Below, one piece after another: positions 1-9,306 of a DNA stretch of 64,000 nucleotides. Both the position numbers and the translations under genes were made by a program. The notes below the pieces were generated by a model that was not told where the DNA came from, did not search any database, and saw only the letters and a list, made by a program, of their open reading frames with translations. Position 1 is the stretch's first letter, and each line of letters starts with the position of its first letter. Source of the DNA: Ligilactobacillus ubinensis (lineage in GTDB: Bacteria > Bacillota > Bacilli > Lactobacillales > Lactobacillaceae); the NCBI RefSeq assembly GCF_024160875.1, contig NZ_JAIULA010000012.1, positions 1 through 64,000 on the forward strand, given 5' to 3'.

Positions 1-395
1 AATACTGTAATGAAGCCGCTTAGAGATAGATTCAATTTTATATTATTTCATTTGTCAACTTGACAGGGCGTAGTGCACCTTGCTACAATTTCTCGCGAAA
101 TTAAACGACATAAGAGTAAAAATACTGGAAAATACTCACCAGATAAAGCACAGAATGATTATATATTTTCTAAAAGTAAGTGTGGACGTAAAACAAAGTT
201 TATTGAGGATCCATCTTTGTTTCAAAGAATTAAACATCTGTTCCTAGATTGTCAGTGGTCACCAGAAGAAATTTCACAACGCTTATTGCTTGAAACAGGC
301 GAAACAATCATAAGTTTTATCACCATTTATCGCGGTTGGATTGGCGAACACCGTATGAGGTTTATTTTGATAAAGTGTTACATTTAATTTGACAA
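1..395 (+). mobile_element. IS30-family insertion sequence relic, internally deleted
   Basis: From about base 78 this stretch is closely similar to the IS30-family copy at 61104-62210. Homology to the transposase middle breaks off near base 333 and resumes with the last codons and right terminal repeat (about 333-395, ending in a TTTGACAATTCAA-like end). So the first ~40 codons and the DDE catalytic core are missing. The first ~75 bases do not match the other copy. This is a dead relic in the same orientation as the 61-kb copy. Confidence 0.8.
73..387 (+). pseudogene. Truncated IS30-family transposase
   Basis: The reading frame gives 104 residues. Residues of the type TISREIKRH, YSPDKAQ, CGRK and QWSPEEISQRL match the N-terminal helix-turn-helix half of the IS30 transposase at 61203. 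After the motif TIYRG the frame jumps to DNA that encodes the transposase C-terminus (LDWRTPYEVYFGK in the other copy) but reads it in the wrong frame. The deletion removes the whole DDE domain, so no active transposase can be made. The ATG is fortuitous because the true N-terminus is missing. Confidence 0.8.
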
Positions 396-426
396 TTCAA
401 GATAAAAAAAGTTGCGATAAACTAAC

Positions 427-747
427 TTAAAAATTAAATATTTTATTTTCTATTGCTGGCATTGTTGCGAAAATAGAAACGGAATTTCTAGATTCAACTG
501 AAGTTGTTTTCTTAAACTGTGGATAAAAATATATCATTACAATGACGGTTCCTAAAAAAGCATCTAAAACCTGTCCTGTTAAATATGATAATACTTTTTC
601 CCATACGAATAAACCAAACAATGCATATGAAACTGTTATCGCTAGATTCAAGTATCCTAATGATCCTGCAACATAAATCGCCATTGTTACAGCAACACCC
701 CCACGAAAAAGTAATATAAAATCAATTTTTCTCAGTTGTTTTTCCAA
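427..747 (-). CDS. Small hypothetical membrane protein
   Basis: This 106-residue protein has two to three hydrophobic segments (about residues 8-38, 38-52 and 60-75) and a polar C-terminal tail. I do not recognise the family. The start is a TTG codon at 747 preceded by an AAAGGA ribosome binding site with about six bases of spacing, which supports a real gene despite the rare start. It sits between the IS30 relic and the terminator of the fructoside operon and has no obvious partner, so it could be a fragment of a larger membrane protein damaged by the insertion sequence. Confidence 0.45.
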   Translation of the reverse strand: MEKQLRKIDFILLFRGGVAVTMAIYVAGSLGYLNLAITVSYALFGLFVWEKVLSYLTGQVLDAFLGTVIVMIYFYPQFKKTTSVESRNSVSIFATMPAIENKIFNF

Positions 748-867
748 AACTATCCTTTAAATTTGCACCTGCACTTACTGATTGCCCCAAAACAATCAAG
801 ACACATGTTCCTAAAAATTATCCTTTTCTTGAGACTAATTTACAATAGTATTATTATTTCTTCATAT

Positions 868-918
868 AAAATAGTGATGCTAGGTAGCGTAATCGCTCAG
901 CCTAACATCACTATTTTT
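868..918 (-). terminator. Intrinsic terminator of the fructoside operon (bidirectional)
   Basis: A long hairpin (ATAGTGATGCTAGG paired with CCTAACATCACTAT, with AGCG-TAAT-CGCT nested inside) is flanked by A-runs on the left and T-runs on the right. It lies just downstream of the GH32 stop codon on the minus strand and could also stop plus-strand transcription. Confidence 0.8.
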
Positions 919-939
919 ATAAATACAATTTATATTTAA

Positions 940-2412
940 CTAATATTTTATCTCGTGCCAGGTTCCTTTAACTTCTACTGGTCCATTAATTTTAAAAATA
1001 CAATTCTGATTCTCTTCACTAGTAAAAATGCGACCACTTAATATATATTTACCTTGATCTATAAAGATTTCAAAAGATGTGTGATCAATCCATACTTCTA
1101 GTTCTAATTCATCATTATCTAATTCAAGTTTAATCTTTCTACTTGTATCACCCTTTACTCTATCATTAATTTCTTTTTCAAAAACTGATTGTCTGTCAAC
1201 TTCTAAAGTATTATTTTCTAAATCAGCTTTAATTAATAAACCTAAATTATCATTTCCAGCTCTAAGATTCCACACTACTTGTCCTTGTCCTTTAAAACTC
1301 ACTTTAAATTGACTAGTTAACCCTGTTTTAAACTTAGCCATCTGCTCAAAATTGATCACGTGTTTTGTACCATATAGACTTTTTAGTTCTTGTACTGGTT
1401 TTTGATAAAGTTTACCATTTTGAATAGATAACTCCCGTGGAAGGCTTAGACAACCATTCCATCCTAATGCTTCAGTTGGTAATATTGTTTTATTTGGTCC
1501 CATCCAACTAACAATAATTGTCCTAGATTCAACTTGAACAATTTGTGCTGCATAGCTCTCGAATCCTTCATCTATTAAGCTAAGTTTTGGCTTATTTAAC
1601 TGCCACTCAAGATTATTATCTGTCCACTTAGGACCAATCACAACTGCATTTGGAAATTGTGTTTCATACTTTAAATCTTTTTCTTCTGCTCCTTGTGGAC
1701 AAAAAATAAACACTTGATGCCCATCAAGTTCAAAAAAATTAGGGCATTCCCACATGTAACCAATACTATGATCAAAAGGCTGTAATACTGATTTAAATTG
1801 CCATTTTTTTAGATTAGCCGATGCTTCATATATAATTGCACATCCTTTTTCTTCTTTAGTTTGTGCACCTATGACTACATAATTTTTGCCATTTTGTTGC
1901 CACACCTTAGGATCACGAAAATTCATTGTATAGCCATGAGGTGGCTCCTTAATGGCTGGAATTATTTCCTTACTTATCTTATTTTCAGATAAAGTTGCAC
2001 GCATTTGATAAGCTTCACGTTCATTATCGTTATTTCTAACATTTCCCGTGTAAAAAAATTCTAGTTTTCCTTTATCAACCCACGCACTTCCTGAATATAC
2101 CCCATCGCTATCATATTTTGTATCAGGATCTATTGTATATGGCAGACTTTCCCAATGAACTAAATCCTTTGATCGTAATCCTCGCCAATAAACCATCTTA
2201 CGCTTTGTTTTTCTTGGAATCCATTGATGAAATAGATACCAGGAGCCTTGAAAAAAACTAAATCCATTTGGATCACCTAAAAAACCAATTGGTGCTTCAA
2301 TATGAAATAATTGCCGCAAACTACTATTATTTTTTATCTTTTCAATTTCTTTATACCACAACTTTTTTTCATTGGAAGCTAAATCACGCAATAAGCGATT
2401 GTCTAACGCCAT
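940..2412 (-). CDS. GH32 sucrose-6-phosphate hydrolase / beta-fructosidase
   Basis: The enzyme hydrolyses the beta-fructosyl bond of sucrose-6-phosphate or a related phosphorylated fructoside in the cytoplasm. All three GH32 catalytic motifs are visible: GDPNG with the nucleophile Asp47, FRDPK with Asp167, and MWECPN with the acid/base Glu222. An N-terminal five-bladed propeller (about 35-330) is followed by a C-terminal beta-sandwich. Its 490 residues are normal for ScrB-type enzymes and there is no signal peptide. It is the last gene of the operon, with an AGGAGG site overlapping the end of the upstream esterase gene and only three bases between them. The exact substrate (sucrose or a fructo-oligosaccharide) is inferred. 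Confidence 0.88.
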   Translation of the reverse strand: MALDNRLLRDLASNEKKLWYKEIEKIKNNSSLRQLFHIEAPIGFLGDPNGFSFFQGSWYLFHQWIPRKTKRKMVYWRGLRSKDLVHWESLPYTIDPDTKYDSDGVYSGSAWVDKGKLEFFYTGNVRNNDNEREAYQMRATLSENKISKEIIPAIKEPPHGYTMNFRDPKVWQQNGKNYVVIGAQTKEEKGCAIIYEASANLKKWQFKSVLQPFDHSIGYMWECPNFFELDGHQVFIFCPQGAEEKDLKYETQFPNAVVIGPKWTDNNLEWQLNKPKLSLIDEGFESYAAQIVQVESRTIIVSWMGPNKTILPTEALGWNGCLSLPRELSIQNGKLYQKPVQELKSLYGTKHVINFEQMAKFKTGLTSQFKVSFKGQGQVVWNLRAGNDNLGLLIKADLENNTLEVDRQSVFEKEINDRVKGDTSRKIKLELDNDELELEVWIDHTSFEIFIDQGKYILSGRIFTSEENQNCIFKINGPVEVKGTWHEIKY

Positions 2413-2415
2413 TGA

Positions 2416-3336
2416 TTAAGCCTCCTCTACAATATTAATATAATCATGTCGTTTCATCCAAAGATCAGCAAGTTCTACCCATTTTGAGCATGCTATATCT
2501 TCATCTGAACTATTTTTCGCTGCTATACTATTTGCTAAACCCATGCCATGTTTTCCTGAACCGAAGAAATGACTCTCACATTCAATATTCAATTCTGTTA
2601 ATTTTACCATCCATTTTAGTGAATCCGAAACGGGCGTCACTTCATCTTGCAACGATTGCCATAAAAAAGTGGGAGGAATTGTTTTATTTATTTGATGAAT
2701 TAAATTTAACTCCTCCTTTTGAACTAACGTTGGTTGTTCAGTACCATAAATTGCATTATTCAAATATGGTAACTGTTCTTTAATACTAGTATCTTTTTTG
2801 GCTTTACTAATCATATCACCCAAATCGCCAGTCAACATTGGGTATGCTAGTAAGATTCCTCGTAATTTTAAACAATCTCTACCATCAATTCCAATTTTAT
2901 TTAAATACTCATAATCATTCCAGTGAACAGCATATGATGCAGCTATATGTCCTCCAGCAGAAAAGCCTAATAAAAATAGTCTTGTTAAATCTAATTTATA
3001 TTCTACAGATAATTCTTTTAAAATTTTTAAAGTTTGTACCAATTCACTTAATTGCTGAGGATAATGAGAATTTGAGTCTACTTTTGGTACATCTATTTTT
3101 AAATCAACCCTCTCTTCAAAATAAGTTGTATAATTCAACAAAACAACATTATATCCTCGTGCTAAAAAGGTTAATGCTACGGGTTCACTTTCTTTTTTAG
3201 CTCTAAATAAATAAGAACCACCTGGACAAATAATTAAAGTTGGATGCTCTTTAATTACTTGATAAGAAATTTCCTGATCTAACATATATAAGGTTAAAGA
3301 TGCCCGATCATTCAAACGTCGAGTAACTTCTATCAT
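2416..3336 (-). CDS. Alpha/beta hydrolase, esterase family
   Basis: This 306-residue protein has the fold and motifs of small acetyl-esterase/lipase-type hydrolases: an oxyanion-hole segment ICPGGSYLF near residue 36, the nucleophile elbow GFSAGG with Ser126, an acid at Asp231 and His263 in GKHGMG. It has no signal peptide, so it acts on imported substrate. It is placed between the PTS permease and the GH32 gene, which suggests deacylation of an acetylated sugar or fructoside before hydrolysis. That role is inference from context. Confidence 0.8.
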   Translation of the reverse strand: MIEVTRRLNDRASLTLYMLDQEISYQVIKEHPTLIICPGGSYLFRAKKESEPVALTFLARGYNVVLLNYTTYFEERVDLKIDVPKVDSNSHYPQQLSELVQTLKILKELSVEYKLDLTRLFLLGFSAGGHIAASYAVHWNDYEYLNKIGIDGRDCLKLRGILLAYPMLTGDLGDMISKAKKDTSIKEQLPYLNNAIYGTEQPTLVQKEELNLIHQINKTIPPTFLWQSLQDEVTPVSDSLKWMVKLTELNIECESHFFGSGKHGMGLANSIAAKNSSDEDIACSKWVELADLWMKRHDYINIVEEA

Positions 3337-3365
3337 AATTCTCTTCTCCTCCTACTTGCTAACTA

Positions 3366-5243
3366 TCATTTACTTGATATTTCAAATAACTTAGTCTCTG
3401 TAGTTACATGTTGCTGTAGATTAGCATGTTTTTTTAATTGTTGTACATCAGCTTGATTTGTAATAATAGTTAATACAACAGGATCGTAGCCTTTAGCTCT
3501 AATATTTTCAATATCAAAACTAATAAGTTTTTGTCCTACGACAATAGACTGATTATCTTTTACATATGCAGTAAAACCTTCTCCTTGTAAGTTTACTGTG
3601 TCCAACCCAATATGAATTAAGACTTCAACTCCTTCATTAGACACTAAGCCAATTGCATGTAATGTTGGAAATACCTTGATTACTTTTCCTGAAAAAGGAG
3701 CTCTAATACTTGTTGAACTTGGATCAACCGCAATGGTTGCACCCATTGCTTCTGAACTAAATACAGTATCATTAATATCTTTCAAGGATACTACATCACC
3801 TTCTACCGGACTATTAATTACTGTATCTATTTCATTAGTATATTGATTATTCTCTTTTTTAGTTTCAGTTGTTGTATCTACAAGTTTTTCATCCTCACCA
3901 AAGCCAAAAACCCAATGTAAAATAGCAGTCCCAAAAAATGCAATTGCTGCAATTAATGCATAACCCCATATTGGTTTAAAGGTAGGAATCGTAAATATAC
4001 CTCCTGCTAATTGTGTTGCTTTAACATCAAGAGAACCAGCAATTGCGCCCGAGATAGCACTCATTGCAATTGCATATGCAAATGAACGTTTATATCTAAA
4101 GAAAATACCATAGATGATAGGCTCTGTAACACCTGACAGCAATCCTGGGATTAAACCGGAAGCAGCTATTTCTTTCAATTGTGCATTTTTTGTTTTAAAT
4201 AACACACCTAATCCGGCACCAGATGCTGCCCATACACTTCCCATTGCAATCGCTAAAATTGGATCACTTCCATTTGTAGCTATATTAGATAATATGATAG
4301 GGATAACTGCCCAATGTAAACCAAAAACAACAATAGGAATCCAAAATCCTCCAATCAATAACCCTGCAATAATCGGACTTTTTGCAATAATCCATGTCGT
4401 TGCAGTTGCAATACCTTTACCAACATATACACCAAACGGTCCAAAAATCATTACTGTTAACGGGACCATAATAATAAGTGAAAGTAGTGGTAAAAATAGT
4501 AAATGTAATTGGCTTGGAATATATTTTTTAAGAAATTTTTCTAAAAATGAATAAATAACAATTGCAACTAGAATTGGAATTACTGTTGTAGAATAATTCA
4601 TTAAAACTACTGGAATACCAGCAAAATCAATTGTGGAACCGATTCCTTTAATGAGCGCAGTAAAATTCGGTTCTAGTAAAGCGGCTCCTATTGTTGCTGC
4701 AATATAAGGGCTCACATTTAATTTTTTGGCTAATGTTGTTCCCAACAAAATTGGTAAGAAATAAAATACAGCATTCCCAGCAGCAGCTAAAATCGCATAC
4801 GTTCCACTTTTGGCTGACATCCAGCCTACCATTGTCATAATAGATAAAAAGGCTTTAATTAGCCCTGATCCACAAAAAACAGGAATCCATGGTGTAAAAC
4901 TCCCTGATAAGATGTCAAATACTTTGGATACTATACCAGTGTTTTTATCACTATTATCATCTGTAGAATTATTAGAATCAAAATCAAACTTTCCTACTTT
5001 TATTACATCATCATAAACATCACCTACATTAGGTCCTATTACTACTTGCAATTGACCTGACGCATTAACAACCTGCAAAACATTTAGTGCCTTCAGAGCA
5101 TCCATATCAGCCTTGTTTGGATCCTTCAATCTGAAACGTAATCGTGTAGCACAGTGAGTTAAATATTTAACGTTCTCACGTCCTCCAACTTTTTGAACAA
5201 TATCTTGTGCTAATTTTTCATTCTTTATAGCATAAGCCTCCAT
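3366..5243 (-). CDS. PTS beta-glucoside/sucrose-family transporter, fused EIIBCA
   Basis: The protein imports and phosphorylates a sugar. Domains in order are IIB (about 1-90, phospho-Cys31 in HCATRLRF), membrane IIC (about 110-450, many hydrophobic helices) and IIA of the glucose type (about 480-615, His529 and phospho-His544 in HIGLDTVNL). This is the full 625-residue BglF/ScrA arrangement. The GH32 gene downstream points to sucrose or a fructoside as substrate. The ATG at 5243 lacks a Shine-Dalgarno sequence at the usual distance. Transcription probably starts about 23 bases upstream, inside the operator, so the leader is very short. Regulation is by the adjacent LacI protein and by CcpA. 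Confidence 0.88.
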   Translation of the reverse strand: MEAYAIKNEKLAQDIVQKVGGRENVKYLTHCATRLRFRLKDPNKADMDALKALNVLQVVNASGQLQVVIGPNVGDVYDDVIKVGKFDFDSNNSTDDNSDKNTGIVSKVFDILSGSFTPWIPVFCGSGLIKAFLSIMTMVGWMSAKSGTYAILAAAGNAVFYFLPILLGTTLAKKLNVSPYIAATIGAALLEPNFTALIKGIGSTIDFAGIPVVLMNYSTTVIPILVAIVIYSFLEKFLKKYIPSQLHLLFLPLLSLIIMVPLTVMIFGPFGVYVGKGIATATTWIIAKSPIIAGLLIGGFWIPIVVFGLHWAVIPIILSNIATNGSDPILAIAMGSVWAASGAGLGVLFKTKNAQLKEIAASGLIPGLLSGVTEPIIYGIFFRYKRSFAYAIAMSAISGAIAGSLDVKATQLAGGIFTIPTFKPIWGYALIAAIAFFGTAILHWVFGFGEDEKLVDTTTETKKENNQYTNEIDTVINSPVEGDVVSLKDINDTVFSSEAMGATIAVDPSSTSIRAPFSGKVIKVFPTLHAIGLVSNEGVEVLIHIGLDTVNLQGEGFTAYVKDNQSIVVGQKLISFDIENIRAKGYDPVVLTIITNQADVQQLKKHANLQQHVTTETKLFEISSK

Positions 5244-5250
5244 TAATTTA

Positions 5251-5268
5251 TAAGGAACCGGTTCCTTA
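5251..5268 (-). promoter_or_regulatory. LacI-family operator, 18-bp perfect palindrome
   Basis: The sequence TAAGGAACCGGTTCCTTA is a perfect inverted repeat with the central CG typical of LacI/GalR operators. It sits immediately after the -10 box and covers the expected transcription start of the PTS operon, so a bound repressor would block initiation. Confidence 0.85.
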
Positions 5269-5272
5269 AACT

Positions 5273-5309
5273 AGAATAAATCATTTAAAACTTTTTGTCA
5301 ACGCTTTCA
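5273..5309 (-). promoter_or_regulatory. Promoter of the PTS-esterase-GH32 operon with overlapping cre box
   Basis: On the minus strand there is a TTGACA -35 box (5296-5301), a 17-base spacer and a TATTCT -10 box (5273-5278). The sequence TGAAAGCGTTGACA (5296-5309) matches the CcpA cre consensus at 13 of 14 positions and overlaps the -35 box. The -35 region lies within the last codons of the lacI gene. Confidence 0.8.
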
Positions 5310-6268
5310 CCATATATAATTGAGTACGCCATTATAACTTTTTTCTCCTCTTGTTTATTCTGTAAAATATTTATCATCATTTCACCGGCTTTACGGCCTG
5401 TTTCAAAAAAATGAAGGTCTACTGTTACCAATTTAGGATGCAATAGTTGCCCAATCTGATATCCACCAAATCCTGTAACAGAGACCTTTTTAGGTACTGC
5501 TACTCCCATTTCTTGAGCAGCTGTTATTATTCCAAAAGCAATGTTATCTGTTGCACAGACCACTAAATCTGGCCATTTTGAAGAAAAATTTTCTAATGCT
5601 ACTTTTTTAGCATCATTTGCATTAAAACTTGTTTCATAATATTCAACATTGCAACTTCTAAATTTTTTTAACGCTCTTTGAAATCCCATTTTTCGATCTC
5701 TACCAACTGCATGGTCATCTTCAGATACGCCTATGTACGCTATATTTTTATAATTATGCATTAAAATTGACTTACTTAACGCAAAGGCAGCTTCTTCATT
5801 TGCATTGAGTAAATTATATGTTGTATCACACTCTTGTCCCACAACTAAAACAGGGACATCAATCTCCTTAATTATTTTTAAGTGTTTAGGTGTTATTCTA
5901 GTTGCTAATAGTACAATGCCATCAACTTTTTGATGTGCTAAATTAATCATGCTTTGAATTTCACGAGTTTGACTTTCATTTGTATTAGCAATTATCAATT
6001 GATATTTTGCATCCTGTAATTGCTGATCTAATCCCCTTAAAACTTGCGATAATGAACTTGAATCTAATCGTGCAATTATTGTTCCAATGATATATGTTTT
6101 TTTAGCCTTTAAGCTACGCGCAAATGCATTTGGTGTATAATGTTGTTCTTGTATAATACGTTCAATTTTAAATTTAGTTTTTTCGCTTACATATCCCCCA
6201 TTCAAATAACGAGATACTGTGCTTTTTGCAACACCAGCTAATTTTGCAATATCTTCAATTGTTGCCAT
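5285..6268 (-). CDS. LacI/GalR-family transcriptional regulator of the fructoside operon
   Basis: The 327-residue protein begins with a classical LacI helix-turn-helix (ATIEDIAKLAGVAKSTVSRYL, hinge helix following) and continues with a periplasmic-binding-protein-like effector domain (about 60-325). It lies directly upstream of, and in the same orientation as, the PTS gene. The perfect palindrome at 5251-5268 is its likely operator. An AAGGAG ribosome binding site precedes the ATG. The effector is probably the phosphorylated or free sugar taken up by the neighbouring PTS. Confidence 0.88.
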   Translation of the reverse strand: MATIEDIAKLAGVAKSTVSRYLNGGYVSEKTKFKIERIIQEQHYTPNAFARSLKAKKTYIIGTIIARLDSSSLSQVLRGLDQQLQDAKYQLIIANTNESQTREIQSMINLAHQKVDGIVLLATRITPKHLKIIKEIDVPVLVVGQECDTTYNLLNANEEAAFALSKSILMHNYKNIAYIGVSEDDHAVGRDRKMGFQRALKKFRSCNVEYYETSFNANDAKKVALENFSSKWPDLVVCATDNIAFGIITAAQEMGVAVPKKVSVTGFGGYQIGQLLHPKLVTVDLHFFETGRKAGEMMINILQNKQEEKKVIMAYSIIYGESVDKKF

Positions 6269-6675
6269 TAAATATTTCTCCTTGCGTCATTGAATAGTTA
6301 GTACGAATTCTATGCGCCAACTTCTTTTATTCTAACAATATCTAGCCGTAAGCTCAATTAATTTAAAAATAGTTTGATGCCATCTTTGTAAGTTGATTAG
6401 ATAAATTGTATTTTATACCATTAATTCTATTTTATTAGTCTGTCTTATAAATCTTATATTTATAGAAAATTTACATGTTTCAATATAACATTTTTTATAA
6501 TAACTACACTAAAAACACCGAAAACTTAAACATCTTCGGTGTTAAACAGACTAAATTCTTTATCTACCATAATGCAACATCACAAATAAACCATTTTCTG
6601 AGTTATTTCAGGCTATATTTACAATGTCTCCTCAAATATATCTATTCTCTTAAAACTTAATTTAAACCTCTACCT
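6269..6675. other. Intergenic region between lacI and the CoADR fusion
   Basis: The 407 bases hold the lacI ribosome binding site and presumably its promoter at the left, and the minus-strand terminator of the CoADR fusion at 6511-6543. The remainder is AT-rich with no gene that I can support. Confidence 0.6.
6511..6543 (-). terminator. Intrinsic terminator of the CoADR fusion gene
   Basis: A hairpin with arms AACACCGAA and TTCGGTGTT, followed on the minus strand by a run of five T residues, lies about 130 bases beyond the stop codon at 6676. Confidence 0.75.
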
Positions 6676-9141
6676 CTATATAAACAGCTGCATATTAGCT
6701 TTTTCGCTATCGCCTATAAAGGTAGCGACTCCACCATATTCTACAAAGTCAAATAACTCTTCTTTTTCAATACCCATTAAATCCATGCTCATCGTACATG
6801 CTACAAACTTAACACCCAATTGATGTGCTTGTTGAATCATTTCTGGCAAAGGTGCTACATTTTTTTGCTTCATTACTTTTTTGATCATTTTTGCACCAAG
6901 ACCACCCATATTCATTTGAGAAATCTTAAGTTTATCTGCACCTGCAGGTAACATTATATCGAACATTTTTGCCAATCCGGATTTTTTAACGGTCTGTTTC
7001 TTTAAAATAGATAGCCCCCAGAAGGTAAAGAACATTGTTACTTTTTTACCATATGCGGCTGCTCCAGATGCAATTATCATTGAAGCAAGGGCCTTATCTA
7101 AATCGCCACTAAATACCACCATTGTTGCTCCATCTTTGGTTTCAAGTAATTGACCTTCAGGAGGTAATGTAGTTGGCATCTTTGGTTCTGATTTTTGGGG
7201 CAGTTCTTTTCCCTTTACAATCGTTGCAAAAACCTTATTATCTTTTATTTTATTATCAATAACTGTATTACCTGTATTCTGACACCAAACCTCAATATCA
7301 TTGCTAAATCCAAAATCACTTGCTTGAACTTCAATTTTTTGGCCTGGCTTCATCCTGTCGATATTTTCTTTAACCTTCAAGATAGGCCCTGGGCATTGTA
7401 AACCGCACGCATCTAATTCAATATTTTCTAACGTATCTTTGGCATAATCATTTTTCACAACATCTTTTTTGATTTTTGTAAACTCAACCTGATGCAACTG
7501 ATACTTTGAATTTTTATATGTTTTATAGCCTCCATCAAGGTTTTTCACACTGTAACCATGTTGCATCAAAATTCTCGCTGCATTATAGCCACGCAAACCA
7601 ACTTGGCAATAAACATAGATTGTCTGATCTTTAGGCACTTCAACTAAATGTTGGCGTAACTGATTTAATGGAATTTCAACACTACCACCAATTCTGCCTG
7701 TTAATAATTCAAAGTCTTCCCGGACATCAAGAAAATATGCTCCTTGTTCTTTTAAGCTATCCACTTCAGACCATTGGAAGGTTTTAACTTTACCATTCAC
7801 TATATTATCAGCTGTATAACCTAACATATTTACCGGATCTTTAGCGGATGAATACGGCGGTGCATATGCCAACTCAATCGCCGCTAAATCAGGGGCTTTA
7901 GCGCCAAATTTCATTGCCGTAGAAATAACATCAATTCTTTTGGCAACACCTTCAGTCCCAATTGCTTGCGCACCTAAAATTTTCCCATTTTGTGCAAACA
8001 AAAGTTTCAATGCTATTGGTGCCGCACCAGGATAGTAACCTGCATGTGAATTGGGATGAATATGAATTGCTTGATACTCAATTCCTTGCTTTTTCAAGAT
8101 ACGTTCACTATTTCCGGTGCTTGCTGCCGTCAATTCAAATACTTTAGCAACTGATGTCCCTTGTGTACCTGGATATTTAGCTGGAAGTCCATTTATTATA
8201 TCTGCAACTAAACGACCTTGCCGATTTGCAGGCCATGCTAGTGGAATATTGGTAGCTTCACCACTAACGCTATCGGTCACCTCAATAACATCACCAATAG
8301 CGTAAATATGCGCAAAGTTTGTTCTCATCTGAGTATCTACTTTAATGCCACCTTTGAATCCTAACTCTATTCCACATTGTTTGGCCAATGTGTTTTCTGG
8401 TAAAACCCCAATTGATAGAATTGTCATGTCTGTTGCCAGTACTTGTCCACTTGTCAAAACTAACTCATGACCATTATTGCGCAATTCTTTTAAACCATCG
8501 TTAAGAATTAACTTAACTCCGTGCATATTAATTTGAGCGTGTAACATCTGTGCCATTTCAAAATCAATATTTGGCATTACTTGTGGCGCCATCTCAACTA
8601 ATTGAACATTTATACCAAGCTCAGAAAGGTTTTCCATCATTTCTAGTCCAATAAATCCGCCACCAATAACTGTAGCCGTCTTGACTTTGTTTCTAGTAAT
8701 ATATGTTTTTATTAAATCCATATCCGGTATATTACGTAGACTAAATACGTTCTTAGCATTTTCTAAACCATCAATCGCTGGCACTATTGCCTTGGCTCCT
8801 GTTGATATAATCAATTCATCGAAACTTTCATCATATACCTTACCTGTTTTGTGATTGGTGACTGTGACCGTTTTTTCGGTTGGATGAATCGCCGTAACTT
8901 CAGAAAAATTTCGTACATCTAAACCATACTGACTACTCATCCCTGCAACAGTTTGCAGTAACAGACTTTCACGCTCTTTTATTACTTCACCTACATGGTA
9001 GGGCAATCCACAATTTGCAAAAGAGATATATTCTCCTTTTTCTAGTAGGATAATTTCATCTTCTTCACTTAACCGTCGTAACCGAGTTGCCGCTGTTGCC
9101 CCACCAGCAACTCCACCAATAATTACTATTTTTTTAGCCAT
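6676..9141 (-). CDS. CoA-disulfide (persulfide) reductase-rhodanese-TusA-DsrE fusion
   Basis: This 821-residue protein joins four sulfur-handling modules. An FAD/NAD(P)H pyridine-nucleotide disulfide reductase of the CoADR type fills about 1-450 (IIGGVAGG near the N-terminus and redox Cys44 in SFANCGLPYH). A rhodanese domain follows (about 465-555, active loop YCQVGLRG), then a TusA-like domain (about 580-650, CGLQCPGP) and a DsrE2-like domain (about 670-821). Such fusions reduce CoA persulfide or polysulfide and relay sulfane sulfur. It is very similar to the 823-residue protein encoded at 51999-54470, so it is a paralogue. It stands alone, with its own terminator, behind a promoter carrying a CstR-type operator and a leader of about 160 bases. 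An AAGGAG site precedes the ATG. Confidence 0.88.
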   Translation of the reverse strand: MAKKIVIIGGVAGGATAATRLRRLSEEDEIILLEKGEYISFANCGLPYHVGEVIKERESLLLQTVAGMSSQYGLDVRNFSEVTAIHPTEKTVTVTNHKTGKVYDESFDELIISTGAKAIVPAIDGLENAKNVFSLRNIPDMDLIKTYITRNKVKTATVIGGGFIGLEMMENLSELGINVQLVEMAPQVMPNIDFEMAQMLHAQINMHGVKLILNDGLKELRNNGHELVLTSGQVLATDMTILSIGVLPENTLAKQCGIELGFKGGIKVDTQMRTNFAHIYAIGDVIEVTDSVSGEATNIPLAWPANRQGRLVADIINGLPAKYPGTQGTSVAKVFELTAASTGNSERILKKQGIEYQAIHIHPNSHAGYYPGAAPIALKLLFAQNGKILGAQAIGTEGVAKRIDVISTAMKFGAKAPDLAAIELAYAPPYSSAKDPVNMLGYTADNIVNGKVKTFQWSEVDSLKEQGAYFLDVREDFELLTGRIGGSVEIPLNQLRQHLVEVPKDQTIYVYCQVGLRGYNAARILMQHGYSVKNLDGGYKTYKNSKYQLHQVEFTKIKKDVVKNDYAKDTLENIELDACGLQCPGPILKVKENIDRMKPGQKIEVQASDFGFSNDIEVWCQNTGNTVIDNKIKDNKVFATIVKGKELPQKSEPKMPTTLPPEGQLLETKDGATMVVFSGDLDKALASMIIASGAAAYGKKVTMFFTFWGLSILKKQTVKKSGLAKMFDIMLPAGADKLKISQMNMGGLGAKMIKKVMKQKNVAPLPEMIQQAHQLGVKFVACTMSMDLMGIEKEELFDFVEYGGVATFIGDSEKANMQLFI

Positions 9142-9306
9142 ATTTTCTCCTTGTCTATTATTTCACAAATGATAATTTTAATATACAGGGGCAATTACAT
9201 CACTCCTGCTTTTTCATCCAAAATATTCGTTTAATTCACCAAAAGTTGGTTAGATCTCTGTCGTACGCACTGTTCTTTACGTAATTAAAAACTAGTTTAT
9301 GCTTTT
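9142..9306 (-). other. Long untranslated leader of the CoADR fusion gene
   Basis: The predicted transcription start near 9300 leaves a leader of about 160 bases before the ATG at 9141. It contains no obvious riboswitch fold or attenuator that I can identify. Near its end is the AAGGAG ribosome binding site. Confidence 0.5.

Noticed and set aside
6475-6660. 61-codon open frame on the plus strand
   Set aside because: It lies over the terminator at 6511-6543 in very AT-rich DNA and has no start signal.
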